64,000 bases of DNA from Fluviispira multicolorata (GCF_009208585.1 NZ_WFLN01000004.1:248001-312000), one strand, 5' to 3'. Shown: positions 1 to 9,414, numbered from the stretch's first letter. Made by a program: numbers and translations. The notes: generated from the sequence alone by a model not told the origin.

Positions 1-2361
1 CAAAAGGATTCCATCGCATTAAAAATTGCTGTGGAATGTAAACTTGATGAAGTCTTAGTTAAGACAACAATTATAAATGGTATTTATGATAGTATCAATC
101 AATTGCAGAAAAAACAGGACACTCATTTTCCGCATATGCGTGACGCATCGGGAATGTATGGATCTCCCGAAATTGCCTATTTATTAGAAAGAGCTGATTT
201 AGAACGAAAAAATTTTGGTGATGCCTACATTAGTACAGGAACGTTATTTCTCGCATTCTTCGATTCTCGCTTAAATTCAAAAGATATTCTTATAAAATCA
301 GGTCTTAACTATGAAGAAGTTAAGAAAGCTTTGCTTGATGTGCGTGGCAATCATCGGGTTACCAATCGAGATGATGAAGCAAAGCAAAGTGCTTTAAGTC
401 TTTATACGCGAGATATTACGGCAATGGCGCGCAGAGGTGAACTCGATCCGGTGACTTGCCGTGAAAAAGAAATTGGAAGAGTTGTGCAAGTGCTTTCTCG
501 TCGGAAAAAAAATAATCCAGTCTTAATTGGTGAACCGGGAGTTGGAAAAACGGTTATAATTGAAGGTCTTGCACAGAGGATTGTTGATTTAGAAGTACCT
601 GATCATCTTGTCGGTAAAAGAATTTTAAGTCTCGAAATGGCAGATCTCGTTGCAGGCAGTAAAATGCACGGTGAATTTGAAGAGCGTTTAAAAGCAATAA
701 AAGAAGAAATTATTGAATTAGAAGGGCAGGTAATTTTATTTATCGACGAAATTCATACCGTTGTAGGCGCAGGGCGTACGATGGGAAGCCTTGATGCATC
801 AAATATTTTAAAGGGATCTTTAGCGACAGGACAATTGCAGTGTGTAGGTGCAACAACATTTAAAGAATATAAGCAATATATAGAAAGTGATAGAGCGCTT
901 GAGAGACGTTTTCAACCGATTAAAGTTGAAGAGCCATCACTTGAAGATGCAAAAGAAATTTTAAAATCTATCGCAAACAAATATGAAAAGCATCATCAAA
1001 TAAACTATAGTCCTGAATCACTTGATGCAGCTGTTGAATTAAGTAATAAATATGTTTTTAGTAGAAGTCTTCCTGATAAAGCCATTGATCTAATTGATGA
1101 AGCAGGTGCTTTAAAAAGAATTAAAGTTGTTAGCATTCCTGCAGATATCCAAAAATTAGAGCGTGAAAAAGCCAAAAAAGAATTAGAACGAAGTGATTAT
1201 TTTAATAGGCAAGATTTTGCGATGGTCGCTAATGCGCAAATGGAATTGCTCACATTGGAAAATAAAATCTCTGAGCGGAGAAAACAATGGGGTCTTGAAA
1301 TGAATCAAGAAGATCGCATTGTCACTGCTGAAGATATTGCAATATTAATCTCAAAAGTAACAGGTATTCCAGTACAAAGATTGCAAGCAGAAGATTTAGA
1401 AAAATTAGCACATATCGAAGATGCATTAGCAAAAAGACTTATTGGACAAAAATATGCAATTCAAGCTGTCGCCAATGCACTTAGAAGAAATCGAATCGGC
1501 TTGAGAGAAAGAAAAGCTCCTATTGGTAGCTTCTTTTTTTTAGGCCCCACAGGTGTTGGAAAAACAGAGCTTGCAAAGGCTTTGGCAGAATATGTTTTAA
1601 ATGATGAACATCGCTTGTTGCGCTTTGATATGACTGAATTTATGGAACGACATGAAACTTCAAAACTTATAGGTTCTCCACCGGGTTATGTGGGCTATGG
1701 CGAAGGTGGGCAACTGACTGAGAAAGTAAAACGCCAGCCTTATAGTGTATTACTTTTTGATGAAATTGAAAAAGCGCATCCTGATGTTTTTAATTTATTT
1801 TTACAAATTCTTGATGATGGCCGCTTAACTGATGCTGAAGGTCAGTTCGTTAGTTTTGAAAATACTCTTATTATTTTTACAAGTAATATAGGCAGTGAAT
1901 ATATAAGTGAAAATAAAAGAGGAGTGGGGCTTGGTGATTTTAACAAAGATCTTACAAATGATGAAGTGCGTGATCTTGTTATGGGAGAATTAAAAAAATC
2001 ATTTAAGCCCGAATTTCTTAATAGATTAGATGAGGTTATTGTTTTTGAGAAATTAAACAAAGATGATATTATGCAGATTTTAAATTTAAATCTTGAGAAA
2101 TTATCCAAGAAAGTAAAAAGTCAAGGTCTCGATTTATCAATTCATGATGATGTAAAGAAATATTTGGTAGAACGTGGGTTTGATCCTTTGCATGGAGCAA
2201 GACCTTTGCGTCGTTTATTAGAAACCGAAATAGAAAATAAAATTGCTCAAGAAATTATTAGTAAAGGGAAAGACAAAATAACAGGTTTAGTGAATGGAAC
2301 AAAATTAGATATTGAGTTACAAAAAAACCCTGAGACGTGTTTGATCGTTAATATATCTTGA
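1..2361 (+). CDS. ClpC-type AAA+ ATPase subunit, 5' end outside window
   Basis: Class I Clp/Hsp100 unfoldase with two AAA+ modules. The frame is open to base 1, and the residues before the GTG at 31 still read like a Clp N-terminal repeat, so the gene starts upstream. Seen in order: remainder of the Clp N domain; D1 with Walker A GEPGVGKT and Walker B LFIDEIHT; a short middle segment of about 60 residues, much shorter than the ClpB coiled coil; D2 with GPTGVGKT and [12 protein letters not shown]; and the C-terminal D2-small domain. A GVGLGDF stretch in D2 sits where ClpC/ClpA carry the ClpP-docking [VI]G[FL] loop. The short middle domain and this loop favour a ClpC/ClpA-like protease partner over the disaggregase ClpB. 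No clpP is present in the window. The family call is firm and the ClpP partnership is inferred. Confidence 0.9.
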   Translation, partial: QKDSIALKIAVECKLDEVLVKTTIINGIYDSINQLQKKQDTHFPHMRDASGMYGSPEIAYLLERADLERKNFGDAYISTGTLFLAFFDSRLNSKDILIKSGLNYEEVKKALLDVRGNHRVTNRDDEAKQSALSLYTRDITAMARRGELDPVTCREKEIGRVVQVLSRRKKNNPVLIGEPGVGKTVIIEGLAQRIVDLEVPDHLVGKRILSLEMADLVAGSKMHGEFEERLKAIKEEIIELEGQVILFIDEIHTVVGAGRTMGSLDASNILKGSLATGQLQCVGATTFKEYKQYIESDRALERRFQPIKVEEPSLEDAKEILKSIANKYEKHHQINYSPESLDAAVELSNKYVFSRSLPDKAIDLIDEAGALKRIKVVSIPADIQKLEREKAKKELERSDYFNRQDFAMVANAQMELLTLENKISERRKQWGLEMNQEDRIVTAEDIAILISKVTGIPVQRLQAEDLEKLAHIEDALAKRLIGQKYAIQAVANALRRNRIGLRERKAPIGSFFFLGPTGVGKTELAKALAEYVLNDEHRLLRFDMTEFMERHETSKLIGSPPGYVGYGEGGQLTEKVKRQPYSVLLFDEIEKAHPDVFNLFLQILDDGRLTDAEGQFVSFENTLIIFTSNIGSEYISENKRGVGLGDFNKDLTNDEVRDLVMGELKKSFKPEFLNRLDEVIVFEKLNKDDIMQILNLNLEKLSKKVKSQGLDLSIHDDVKKYLVERGFDPLHGARPLRRLLETEIENKIAQEIISKGKDKITGLVNGTKLDIELQKNPETCLIVNIS

Positions 2362-2399
2362 TTTGACAAATCAGATTAGTTGTACAGGGTTAGAAATTG

Positions 2400-3296
2400 A
2401 TGAAAATTAGAATTAAAAATCGTAGAATGGTAAATTTTCATGCAAAAAAAAGATGGATAAAAAGACTCAATATCTTCAAATTTCCAGGGCAAAGTTATGT
2501 AGAATGGAATGGATTTAAGATTTATGTTGATTTGAGTGATTGGTGCGGTCCATCTTATCATGTTTTAAATTGGGGTATGGATACATATGAATCAAGAAGT
2601 ATGGAAATCTTAGAATACATTTCATCGGAAGATTCTGTTTTTATTGATATTGGTGCAAATATTGGAATTTTCTCTATTATGATGGCTAATAAATTTCCGA
2701 AAATGAGTATATATTCGTTCGAGCCAGAACCAGATGCATTTAATTGTTTGAATAATACTATAAAAAAGAATAATATTAAAAATGTAAACTTGAATAAACA
2801 CGCAATCTCCAATAAGATAAGTCAAGAAAAATTTTATTATGACAGTCGTAACCATGGTGGTCATTCTTTGGATCCTCAATCAATTATAGATGAAGGAAGT
2901 TTAATCTCACACAGTTTAAATGTTAATATAGAAACTTTAGATCATTTTATTGGACAGAATTGTATTCCGAAAATTGATATTATTAAAATTGATGTGCAAA
3001 GACATGAAGATAAAGTATTAGAAGGAGCAATTAATTCGATTCAGAAGTTTCGCCCAATTCTTTTAATAGAATGTTATGTTAATGATATGAACTCTGAAGA
3101 ATCAGTATTAATGAATGCTTTGAAAAAATTTGAAAATTATTTTTTATATGAACCAAAATCAAAAGCGCTTTCATTGCTTGAAAATTACTCTAAGGAGTTA
3201 TTTCTTGAAAAAATAAATAATAAAGCTGTTGAATATTGTGATTTATTTTTTATTCCGTCAGAGAAAAAGGATAATTTTTTAAATAGTATTAATTAA
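2400..3296 (+). CDS. FkbM-family SAM-dependent methyltransferase
   Basis: Predicted class I methyltransferase of the FkbM family, which O-methylates sugars or other small acceptors; the substrate cannot be read from sequence. The SAM-binding motif VFIDIGANIGIFS lies near residues 80-95, followed by the acidic FEPEP motif that ends strand 2 and, near residue 195, the IDIIKIDVQRHE segment typical of FkbM. The length of about 298 residues fits. ATG at 2400 is preferred over the TTG three bases earlier, but neither has a strong ribosome site. The gene lies 38 bases after the clp gene and before a peptidase with no obvious functional link. Base composition is noticeably AT-rich, as often seen for glycan-modifying genes. 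Confidence 0.8.
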   Translation: MKIRIKNRRMVNFHAKKRWIKRLNIFKFPGQSYVEWNGFKIYVDLSDWCGPSYHVLNWGMDTYESRSMEILEYISSEDSVFIDIGANIGIFSIMMANKFPKMSIYSFEPEPDAFNCLNNTIKKNNIKNVNLNKHAISNKISQEKFYYDSRNHGGHSLDPQSIIDEGSLISHSLNVNIETLDHFIGQNCIPKIDIIKIDVQRHEDKVLEGAINSIQKFRPILLIECYVNDMNSEESVLMNALKKFENYFLYEPKSKALSLLENYSKELFLEKINNKAVEYCDLFFIPSEKKDNFLNSIN

Positions 3297-3338
3297 TATT
3301 ATTATTTTGATTTTATAAAACGAATGGGAGCTTTGTAA

Positions 3339-4838
3339 ATGAACTCAGCTGAATGTTTTAAAAAATTAAGCGATCTCATTTGTGAAGTGACTGAAATGCG
3401 TTCTATTTCAAATCTTTTGCATTGGGATCAAAACACTTATATGCCAATTCAGGGCGCAAAAGGGAGAGGGCGCCAAGTAGCAACTTTAGGAAAAATTACC
3501 CACGAAAAATTTACAAGCGTTGAAATTGGAAAGTTATTAGAACAATTAGAGGGGTATGAAAACCAGATTCCTTATCATTCCTTTGAGTCTTCTTTTTTGC
3601 GATTGGTACGTAGGGAATTTCAACTTGCGACTCAGGTTCCAGCAAAATTTATTTCCGAAATGTTAAATCATTTTTCTGCTTGTTACAACACTTGGATAAA
3701 AGCACGAGCAGAAAATAATTTTAAACTAATTCAATCAATGCTTGAAAAAAGTATAGAATTTTCTATTCAATATGCAGACTTTTTTCCTCATAAACATATT
3801 TCTGATCCTCTCATTGCAGAGTTTGACTATGGTTTTTCAGCAGCAAGTGTGCAAGAAATATTTACAAAGTTACGTGTAGAACTTTTACCATTTGTTAAAG
3901 AAGTTCTAAATCAAGAACAAGAAAATCATGATTTTTTAAATAAAAAATATCCCAAAGATTTACAAAAAGAAATAGTAGAAAGAATTTTAAAGGAAATTGG
4001 TTATGATATGTCTCGTGGACGTGTTGATGTTACATATCATCCCTTTATGCTTTCTCTATCTCATGGCGATGTTCGTATTACAACACGCTATGATGAAGAT
4101 AATTTTACAGACAGTCTTTTAAGTACAATACACGAAGCAGGACATGCTTTTTATGAGCTTGGCAATGCAGAATCTTTAGATGGATCTATATTATTTGGAG
4201 GAACTTCAGCGGGGATACATGAAAGTCAATCACGTTTGTGGGAGAATATGGTTGGAAGAAGTTTTTCATTTTGGGAATTCTTTTATCCTACGTTGCAAAA
4301 AACATTTTCCGATCAATTAAATAATGTATCCGTTCAACAATTTTATGCAGGAATTAATAAAGTCACTCCTTCACTCATTCGTACAGAAGCAGACGAACTG
4401 ACATATAATTTGCATGTTATGATTCGTTGTGATCTTGAAACTCAAATGCTTGAAGGAAACTTAAAAGTAAAAGATCTTCCTGAAGCGTGGAATGCTCGTT
4501 ATTTAAGTGACCTAGGTATTAAGGTAACAAATGATGTTAATGGTTGTCTTCAAGATGTCCACTGGTTTTCTGGTTTAGTTGGAGGCAGCTTTCAGGGATA
4601 CACACTTGGAAATATTATGAGTGCCCAATTTTATGATGCAGCACATGCAGCGTTGCCAAATTTGAAGAGTGAAATGAAAGCTGGAAATTTTGTTAATTTA
4701 AAGAATTGGTTGACTGAAAATATTCATTGCCACGGCAAAAAATTTACGGGACTGGAAGTTCTAAAAATGGCAACAAAGAGTGAGTTGAATATCGCAAATT
4801 ATATGAATTATCTTAAGAAAAAATTTCCTATCAAATAA
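3339..4838 (+). CDS. M32 family carboxypeptidase (Taq type)
   Basis: Cytoplasmic zinc carboxypeptidase that trims C-terminal residues from peptides. The HExxH zinc site appears as IHEAGHAFYE near residues 265-274, and the third-ligand region follows as GIHESQSRLWEN. Other family hallmarks are an LHWDQNTYMP segment near the N terminus and IRTEADELTYNLHV further on. The 499-residue length matches Taq carboxypeptidase. A GGGAG-like ribosome site precedes the ATG. It stands alone between the FkbM gene and the structured RNA region. Family assignment is secure. Confidence 0.93.
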   Translation: MNSAECFKKLSDLICEVTEMRSISNLLHWDQNTYMPIQGAKGRGRQVATLGKITHEKFTSVEIGKLLEQLEGYENQIPYHSFESSFLRLVRREFQLATQVPAKFISEMLNHFSACYNTWIKARAENNFKLIQSMLEKSIEFSIQYADFFPHKHISDPLIAEFDYGFSAASVQEIFTKLRVELLPFVKEVLNQEQENHDFLNKKYPKDLQKEIVERILKEIGYDMSRGRVDVTYHPFMLSLSHGDVRITTRYDEDNFTDSLLSTIHEAGHAFYELGNAESLDGSILFGGTSAGIHESQSRLWENMVGRSFSFWEFFYPTLQKTFSDQLNNVSVQQFYAGINKVTPSLIRTEADELTYNLHVMIRCDLETQMLEGNLKVKDLPEAWNARYLSDLGIKVTNDVNGCLQDVHWFSGLVGGSFQGYTLGNIMSAQFYDAAHAALPNLKSEMKAGNFVNLKNWLTENIHCHGKKFTGLEVLKMATKSELNIANYMNYLKKKFPIK

Positions 4839-4898
4839 ATGACGATCATGTAACTTTTTATATGTTTATATATTTGCAAAGTCGTCGAAAGTATGAAT

Positions 4899-5088
4899 AG
4901 CGGCTCGCGGTTATATTGCAAACGACCTTCAGGAAGAAGGTGAAAAGGAAACCTAATTTGTGCCATTGTTTAACAATGCACTTTGGACATCAGCTTTAAA
5001 AAACAGCTGATTAGCCTACGGATGGGTTCAGATTCTCAGGATGGAATCTTGGTTGCGGTTTGCATTAGAATTGTGCTCCGCTTTTTTT
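4899..5088 (+). ncRNA. Candidate structured RNA (sRNA or prs leader), family not recognised
   Basis: A gene-free stretch holding many nested inverted repeats. A closing helix could pair AGCGG (4899-4903) with CCGCT (5078-5082), and an inner helix pairs TGCAAAC (4917-4923) with GTTTGCA (5058-5064). Inside are four perfect local hairpins: ACCTTC/GAAGGT (4925-4941), CATTG/CAATG (4964-4978), ATCAGCT/AGCTGAT (4989-5011) and AGATTC/GAATCT (5030-5049). It ends in a T-run at 5082-5088. Length is about 185-190 nt. I looked for hallmarks of 6S RNA, RNase P RNA, tmRNA, SRP RNA and the common riboswitches and found no convincing match. It may be an independent small RNA or the aptamer part of a leader for prs. 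Strand is set by the T-run and by prs. Confidence 0.55.
5055..5088 (+). terminator. Weak intrinsic terminator or attenuator at the end of the structured RNA
   Basis: GCGG (5055-5058) can pair with CCGC (5078-5081), and inside it GCA (5062-5064) with TGC (5074-5076), followed by seven T residues. The same CCGC is the partner of AGCGG at 4900-4903, and GTTTGCA at 5058-5064 is the partner of 4917-4923. The local hairpin and the long-range helices therefore exclude each other, an arrangement typical of attenuators. The stem is short (4+3 bp), so real termination is uncertain. Confidence 0.4.
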
Positions 5089-5115
5089 ATTTAAAGTTGC
5101 ATTCATGTGTTTTTA

Positions 5116-5165
5116 CCGCTACAGAGTAAAGGTCTATGTATCATTGTTTTACTCTATTTTAGCGG
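5116..5165 (+). promoter_or_regulatory. Hairpin covering the prs ribosome-binding site
   Basis: CCGCTA (5116-5121) pairs with TAGCGG (5160-5165), and AGAGTAAA (5123-5130) with TTTACTCT (5148-5155). This gives 6+8 bp around a 17-nt loop with a small asymmetric internal loop. The downstream arm holds AGCGGG, the only plausible Shine-Dalgarno sequence ahead of the prs ATG at 5175, so the folded form should block initiation. The pairing is directly visible; translational control is inferred. Confidence 0.55.
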
Positions 5166-5174
5166 GTTAATCAT

Positions 5175-6116
5175 ATGGAAAGTGAACTCCTTATATTTTC
5201 AGGCAATGCAAACCGTGAGCTGGCAAATAAAATTTGTCAATATCTCGATGTCCCTTTGGGAACTGCATTTATTGGTCGTTTTTCAGACGGAGAAACGCGC
5301 ATTGAAATTGAAAGCAATGTGAGAGGCCGGGATGTTTTTATCATTCAGCCGACCTGTGCTCCAACGAATGAAAATGTCATGGAACTCCTTATTATGATTG
5401 ATGCTTTGCGACGAGCTAGTGCGCTGAGAATCACAGCTGTTATTCCTTACTATGGTTACAGTCGACAGGAACGTAAAAGTGCTCCAAGAACTCCTATTAC
5501 TGCAAAATTGATTGCAGATCTCCTAGTCAGTGCGGGTGTAAATCGAATTCTTACAATTGAACTCCATACCGGCGCTATTCAAGGCTTTTTTAACCTCCCT
5601 GTCGATCATCTTTTTAGCAAGCCAGTCTTTGTTGAACACTTCACAAAAATGAATTTAAAAAATATTATTACAGTTTCTCCTGATGCGGGTGGTGTAGAAA
5701 GAGCGCGTGCTTTGGCTAAGGTTTTGGGTTGTGGTCTTGCTATAGTGGATAAGCGTCGTGATCGCCCAGGTGTTTCTCAAGTTATGAATTTAATTGGTGA
5801 TGTTAAAGATAAAACAGCAATATTGGTGGATGATATCTGTGATACCGCTGGTTCTTTAACATCTGCTGCAGCTGTATTAAGTGAACGTGGAGCTGTTAAA
5901 GTTTATGCTGCTATCACGCATGGGGTTTTATCAGGACCTGCTATTTCTCGCTTAAATGAGAGTTGCATAGAGAAACTTTTTATCACCGATACTATTCCTT
6001 TGAGTGAAGAGGCCATGAAGTGCTCTAAAATAGAGGTGTTAAGTGTATCTGAGCTTCTTGGAAAAGCCATTCGGCGCATTCATAATTCAGATTCCATCAG
6101 CAATCTTTTTATTTAA
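5175..6116 (+). CDS. prs: Ribose-phosphate pyrophosphokinase (PRPP synthetase)
   Basis: Makes PRPP from ribose 5-phosphate and ATP for purine, pyrimidine, histidine, tryptophan and NAD synthesis in the cytoplasm. The 313-residue length is standard. Visible motifs are the N-terminal LIFSGNANRELA segment, the flexible loop YYGYSRQERK, the histidine-containing ELHTGAIQGFF stretch, and the PRPP-binding loop VDDICDTAGS near residue 220. ATG at 5175 gives the normal N terminus. The gene follows an unusually structured 5' region (4899-5165) that could regulate it, and is followed after 9 bases by a hydrolase gene starting GTG. Function is certain; the mode of regulation is inferred. Confidence 0.97.
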   Translation: MESELLIFSGNANRELANKICQYLDVPLGTAFIGRFSDGETRIEIESNVRGRDVFIIQPTCAPTNENVMELLIMIDALRRASALRITAVIPYYGYSRQERKSAPRTPITAKLIADLLVSAGVNRILTIELHTGAIQGFFNLPVDHLFSKPVFVEHFTKMNLKNIITVSPDAGGVERARALAKVLGCGLAIVDKRRDRPGVSQVMNLIGDVKDKTAILVDDICDTAGSLTSAAAVLSERGAVKVYAAITHGVLSGPAISRLNESCIEKLFITDTIPLSEEAMKCSKIEVLSVSELLGKAIRRIHNSDSISNLFI

Positions 6117-6125
6117 GGCGAATCT

Positions 6126-7037
6126 GTGAATAATCTTGAATTTTCTTCCTTGCCTCAGTCTCTATTTGATGCTTTTCTAACAGAAGAGACAGGTGTACAG
6201 TTTCTGGAATTTGAAGGAGCAAGAATTGCTTTTGACTTCCAGCCTGCCAAAGAAACTTGTCAGAATTTATTGATTTTAGTAAATGGGTATCAGCGCAGTC
6301 GTCTTGATTTCAGAGCTTTTCGTAAAAAAATTGAAAGGTTGTCTCCAAATACAGCAACTCTTTCTTTGGACAATCGTTTCTGTGGTGAAACGATTGTAAA
6401 TGATTTGGAAAGTCTTTCCGTACAGATTATGGCGCGAGATGTTTGTGCATTAGCAGCCATTTATTGTCAAAAACTCAATCTAAATTCTTTTTCTTTACTT
6501 GGCATAAGTATGGGTGGGATGATTGTGCAGACACTAGCTGCTCATAATGAAAATGTTGAAAAGCTTTTTCTTGTGAGCACCACAGCCGGAGGCTCTGGAC
6601 GGATATGGCCTGTGCACGTGAATGATCCTAAAAACCTAAAGTTTAAAAATAATTATATAACTTTAGAATCAACCAAAGAACATATGTTTCGTTACTTTGG
6701 AAAGAGATTTTTACAAGGTTCTCCTTTACTTTTTGATATGATGTGTAAGTCTATTTTAAAGGCAAGAGTTGAGAATGAATCTAATACGGATAAAGGTGCG
6801 GAAATTCAATTTTATGCATCTGCTGAGTTTGATGGAGTTTCATTTCTTTCGCAAATAAAGGCTAAGACATTTATTATATCAGGGAATGAAGATCAAATCA
6901 TACCTGTTGAAAATTCTTATTATCTCAAAGAAAATATTGAGTCTTCAAATTTAAAAGTCTATGAGGGTGTAGGGCATCTGATTTTAGTTGAAGAAGCTGA
7001 CAAATTTGTAGAAGATGTGAGTGCATTTTTAATTTAA
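6126..7037 (+). CDS. Alpha/beta-fold hydrolase
   Basis: Single-domain alpha/beta hydrolase of about 303 residues. The nucleophile elbow GISMGGM places the serine near residue 128. The acid is probably in SGNEDQIIP and the histidine in GVGHLILVEE near the C terminus. The order matches carboxylesterase and C-C hydrolase relatives (PF00561 type), but the substrate cannot be deduced. No signal peptide, so probably cytoplasmic. The start is GTG at 6126, nine bases after prs, and the stop lies seven bases before rlmN, so prs, this gene and rlmN probably share a transcript. Confidence 0.8.
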   Translation: MNNLEFSSLPQSLFDAFLTEETGVQFLEFEGARIAFDFQPAKETCQNLLILVNGYQRSRLDFRAFRKKIERLSPNTATLSLDNRFCGETIVNDLESLSVQIMARDVCALAAIYCQKLNLNSFSLLGISMGGMIVQTLAAHNENVEKLFLVSTTAGGSGRIWPVHVNDPKNLKFKNNYITLESTKEHMFRYFGKRFLQGSPLLFDMMCKSILKARVENESNTDKGAEIQFYASAEFDGVSFLSQIKAKTFIISGNEDQIIPVENSYYLKENIESSNLKVYEGVGHLILVEEADKFVEDVSAFLI

Positions 7038-7044
7038 GGTTATT

Positions 7045-8169
7045 ATGAATAAGAAAATAGCTCTTACAATGAGCGAAAAAGATTGGGCCGATTGGTTTAT
7101 CAATAATGGCGACAAAGGTTTTAGGGCTCGTCAAATTATGGATTGGCTGTTTTTGCGTCATTGTTTTTTGCCTCAAGATTTTTCAAATATTCCTAATAAA
7201 TTTCGTGAAAAATTAAATGATGAATTCGACTGGTCTGTTCCTACAATAGATACAATACTGTCCTCTGATGATGGCAGTGAAAAAATATTGTTGAAATTAC
7301 ATGATGGGCGTTTTTCTGAATGTGTTCTCATGCCATCTGAAAATCGTGTTACTTTATGTATTAGCAGTCAAGTGGGCTGTAGAATGGCTTGCACATTTTG
7401 CCAAACAGGTAAAATGGGTCTGAGTCGGAATTTAGCTATGGGCGAAATATTAATTCAAATTGTCATTGCTAACAAAAGACTTATTGAAAGAAATATTCAT
7501 GAACGAAAAGTAACAAATATTGTTTTTATGGGTATGGGTGAACCACTCGATAATTATGACAATGTTGTTGCTGCTTGTAAGCTTATGGTTGATCCAAAAA
7601 TGTTTGGGCTTTCAAAGCATAAAGTTACAGTTTCAACTTCTGGTTTATTACCTGAAATTGTTCGATTGGGGCAAGATGTTCCAGTCGCATTAGCAATTTC
7701 ATTGCATTCTCCAGATGAAGAGCAACGTTCTTCTATGATGCCAATTAATAAAAAATATTCACTTGCAGAAATGAAAAAAGTTTTACTCGAATATCCTGTG
7801 CAAACTCGTCATGGTATTACATTTGAATATGTTATGATTAAAGGTGTGAATGACTCTATGACACATGCAAAGAAATTAGTAAAATTTTTGCACGGAATAA
7901 AAGCAAAAGTCAATTTAATTCCTATGAATCCACATCCAGGTGCAGACAATATGGTTGCAACAGATTTTGATCGAATGCGTGAATTTCAAAAATATTTGTC
8001 TGACAGATCCATTCCTGCTCCCGTACGATACAGTCGTGGACAAGATGTGAGTGCAGCCTGCGGACAGTTGGCATCTAAACGAAAAGATGAATTAAATCTT
8101 CCTCCTCGTACAGTTGCATTGGCAAGACGACGTGAATATTTAAATGCAAAGCAAGATTTTATTGATTAG
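7045..8169 (+). CDS. rlmN: 23S rRNA/tRNA adenine C2-methyltransferase RlmN
   Basis: Radical-SAM enzyme that methylates C2 of A2503 in 23S rRNA and of A37 in some tRNAs. The iron-sulfur motif CxxxCxxC is seen as CRMACTFC near residue 115, followed by MGMGEPLDNYDNV and, near the C terminus, the SAACGQLA segment with the second catalytic cysteine used in the RlmN mechanism. The 374-residue length is normal. It closes the short forward run begun by prs and faces a small reverse gene at 8185. Assignment to RlmN rather than Cfr rests on overall similarity and the chromosomal setting. Confidence 0.95.
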   Translation: MNKKIALTMSEKDWADWFINNGDKGFRARQIMDWLFLRHCFLPQDFSNIPNKFREKLNDEFDWSVPTIDTILSSDDGSEKILLKLHDGRFSECVLMPSENRVTLCISSQVGCRMACTFCQTGKMGLSRNLAMGEILIQIVIANKRLIERNIHERKVTNIVFMGMGEPLDNYDNVVAACKLMVDPKMFGLSKHKVTVSTSGLLPEIVRLGQDVPVALAISLHSPDEEQRSSMMPINKKYSLAEMKKVLLEYPVQTRHGITFEYVMIKGVNDSMTHAKKLVKFLHGIKAKVNLIPMNPHPGADNMVATDFDRMREFQKYLSDRSIPAPVRYSRGQDVSAACGQLASKRKDELNLPPRTVALARRREYLNAKQDFID

Positions 8170-8184
8170 TATAAAAAAATTTAA

Positions 8185-8478
8185 TTAGTGGTAAAAACCA
8201 TCTGGTTTTATATCTTGAATGTCAAATTCCAAAGTATCTTTGTTTTCATTTTCACTTTTGTTTTCTTGAAATAGATTATATTCTTGTTCTTTTTTTATTA
8301 TAGTTTCTTTTTCATCTTCGCGAGCTGAATCTGCTATATCAAGTAAATTTACAAATTTCTCTAAAATTTTATAGTAGAGTGGTTTATTCACAAGCCTAAG
8401 ATCTGATCTATTAAGAGATTTTAAGATACCTATTAATTCGCTTTGAATAGCGTCACTAGTAGAATTTTTCATTTTCAC
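8185..8478 (-). CDS. Small acidic hypothetical protein
   Basis: A 97-residue protein that I do not recognise. The first 55 residues look helical and mildly basic; the rest is highly charged, rich in Glu, Lys and Asn, and probably flexible. There is no signal peptide, membrane segment or cysteine. An AAGGTG-like ribosome site precedes the ATG at 8478. It lies tail to tail with rlmN, 15 bases away. The open frame and sensible start support a real gene, but no function can be proposed. Confidence 0.5.
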   Translation of the reverse strand: MKMKNSTSDAIQSELIGILKSLNRSDLRLVNKPLYYKILEKFVNLLDIADSAREDEKETIIKKEQEYNLFQENKSENENKDTLEFDIQDIKPDGFYH

Positions 8479-8685
8479 ACCTTAAAATAATAAATTTATT
8501 AACAATAAAATAATGTTATCTTATAAAACGATATTCGTCAATTTTTTTATATCAATTATTATTATAGATTTGGAGATCAGTTATTTATAAAAAATATTGA
8601 AATATTTAATTAAATTAATTACTCAGTGTGAAAATTTGAAACTTGTGTCTGAAAATTTAAAATACATATAAAATTAGATTTTATT

Positions 8686-9414
8686 TTAATCTATTTTTAG
8701 ATTATTTCTCTGAGTTAAGTTTAAATACCTTTTTACGCAAGCATGCGCTAAAGCATCATAAGAGTCGGTAATATTTACAAATCGATTGCTTCCTTCAATT
8801 TTTAAGCAAGGCGATAAATCGCTATTGGTATTCATAATACTATCGCAGTTTTGTTCCAGACAGTAATTATAAATGGTTTTCCATAATTTTTGGGAATGAG
8901 CTGAAAAACCGGTTTGCTTGATTGAAATAATCAACTGCGAAACATTATCTTGTAATTCATCATCATGGAAAAAATCAATTCCTCTATCCAGAAATTCTTT
9001 TTGGTAAGTTCCAAGCTCGATTGTTGAGCTTGCTCCTAAGAGAGCTAATTTTTTATTTTCTGTTGGAAGTGAGTTTAGTGCTTCTTCAACTATATGCAAA
9101 ATAGGAATATCTGTTAACTGTGAAATAAAATCGTAATAAGTATGTATATAATTACTTGGTATTACTAAAAAATGAATCTGCGCATTTTTGAGTCTTTCTA
9201 CTCCAAATCTCAAACACTCCTTTAAATTTTCATTATCAACAGGCTTATTAGGAAAAAAGGGAACGGGCAGTGAATAGATCATCATATGTGGGAGATCAGA
9301 ATCAAGCCGTGCGCCATATAGAATTTGGCAATATGAGACAATCCTGTCCAAAAAGGGGGCCGTTGTTTTAGGGCCATGTCCTGCAAGAATGCCAATCACG
9401 ATATTTGATAACAT
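8686..9414 (-). CDS. Aspartate/glutamate racemase family protein lacking both catalytic cysteines
   Basis: A 242-residue protein of the Asp/Glu/hydantoin racemase fold. Seen: the N-terminal IGILAGHGPKTT, where family members usually have GILGGMGP; the middle VIPSNYIHTYYD; and the C-terminal DSIMNTNSDLSP. In active racemases the second and third read PCNT and GCTE, supplying the two catalytic cysteines. Here they are Ser87 and, by alignment, Asn197. The other fold-defining segments are kept. It may be a divergent isomerase or lyase, a binding protein, or inactive. It is transcribed alone in an AT-rich neighbourhood; the start at 9414 has a GGAG ribosome site. Confidence 0.75.
   Translation of the reverse strand: MLSNIVIGILAGHGPKTTAPFLDRIVSYCQILYGARLDSDLPHMMIYSLPVPFFPNKPVDNENLKECLRFGVERLKNAQIHFLVIPSNYIHTYYDFISQLTDIPILHIVEEALNSLPTENKKLALLGASSTIELGTYQKEFLDRGIDFFHDDELQDNVSQLIISIKQTGFSAHSQKLWKTIYNYCLEQNCDSIMNTNSDLSPCLKIEGSNRFVNITDSYDALAHACVKRYLNLTQRNNLKID

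Noticed and set aside
1..2361. ClpB disaggregase
   Set aside because: The middle domain is far too short for the ClpB coiled coil, and a ClpP-docking-like loop is present.
4917..4960. Cyclic-di-GMP riboswitch
   Set aside because: GCAAAC followed by a hairpin resembles the aptamer start, but the conserved GAAA tetraloop and the following ACGCAAAGCC are absent.
4899..5088. 6S RNA
   Set aside because: The length and closing helix fit, and AGCCTACGG recalls the E. coli AGCCTGCGG, but the interior folds as several separate hairpins rather than one long rod with a central bubble.
5107..5322. Short open frame overlapping the start of prs
   Set aside because: It runs through the regulatory hairpin and a different frame of prs, with no ribosome site and no protein-like features.
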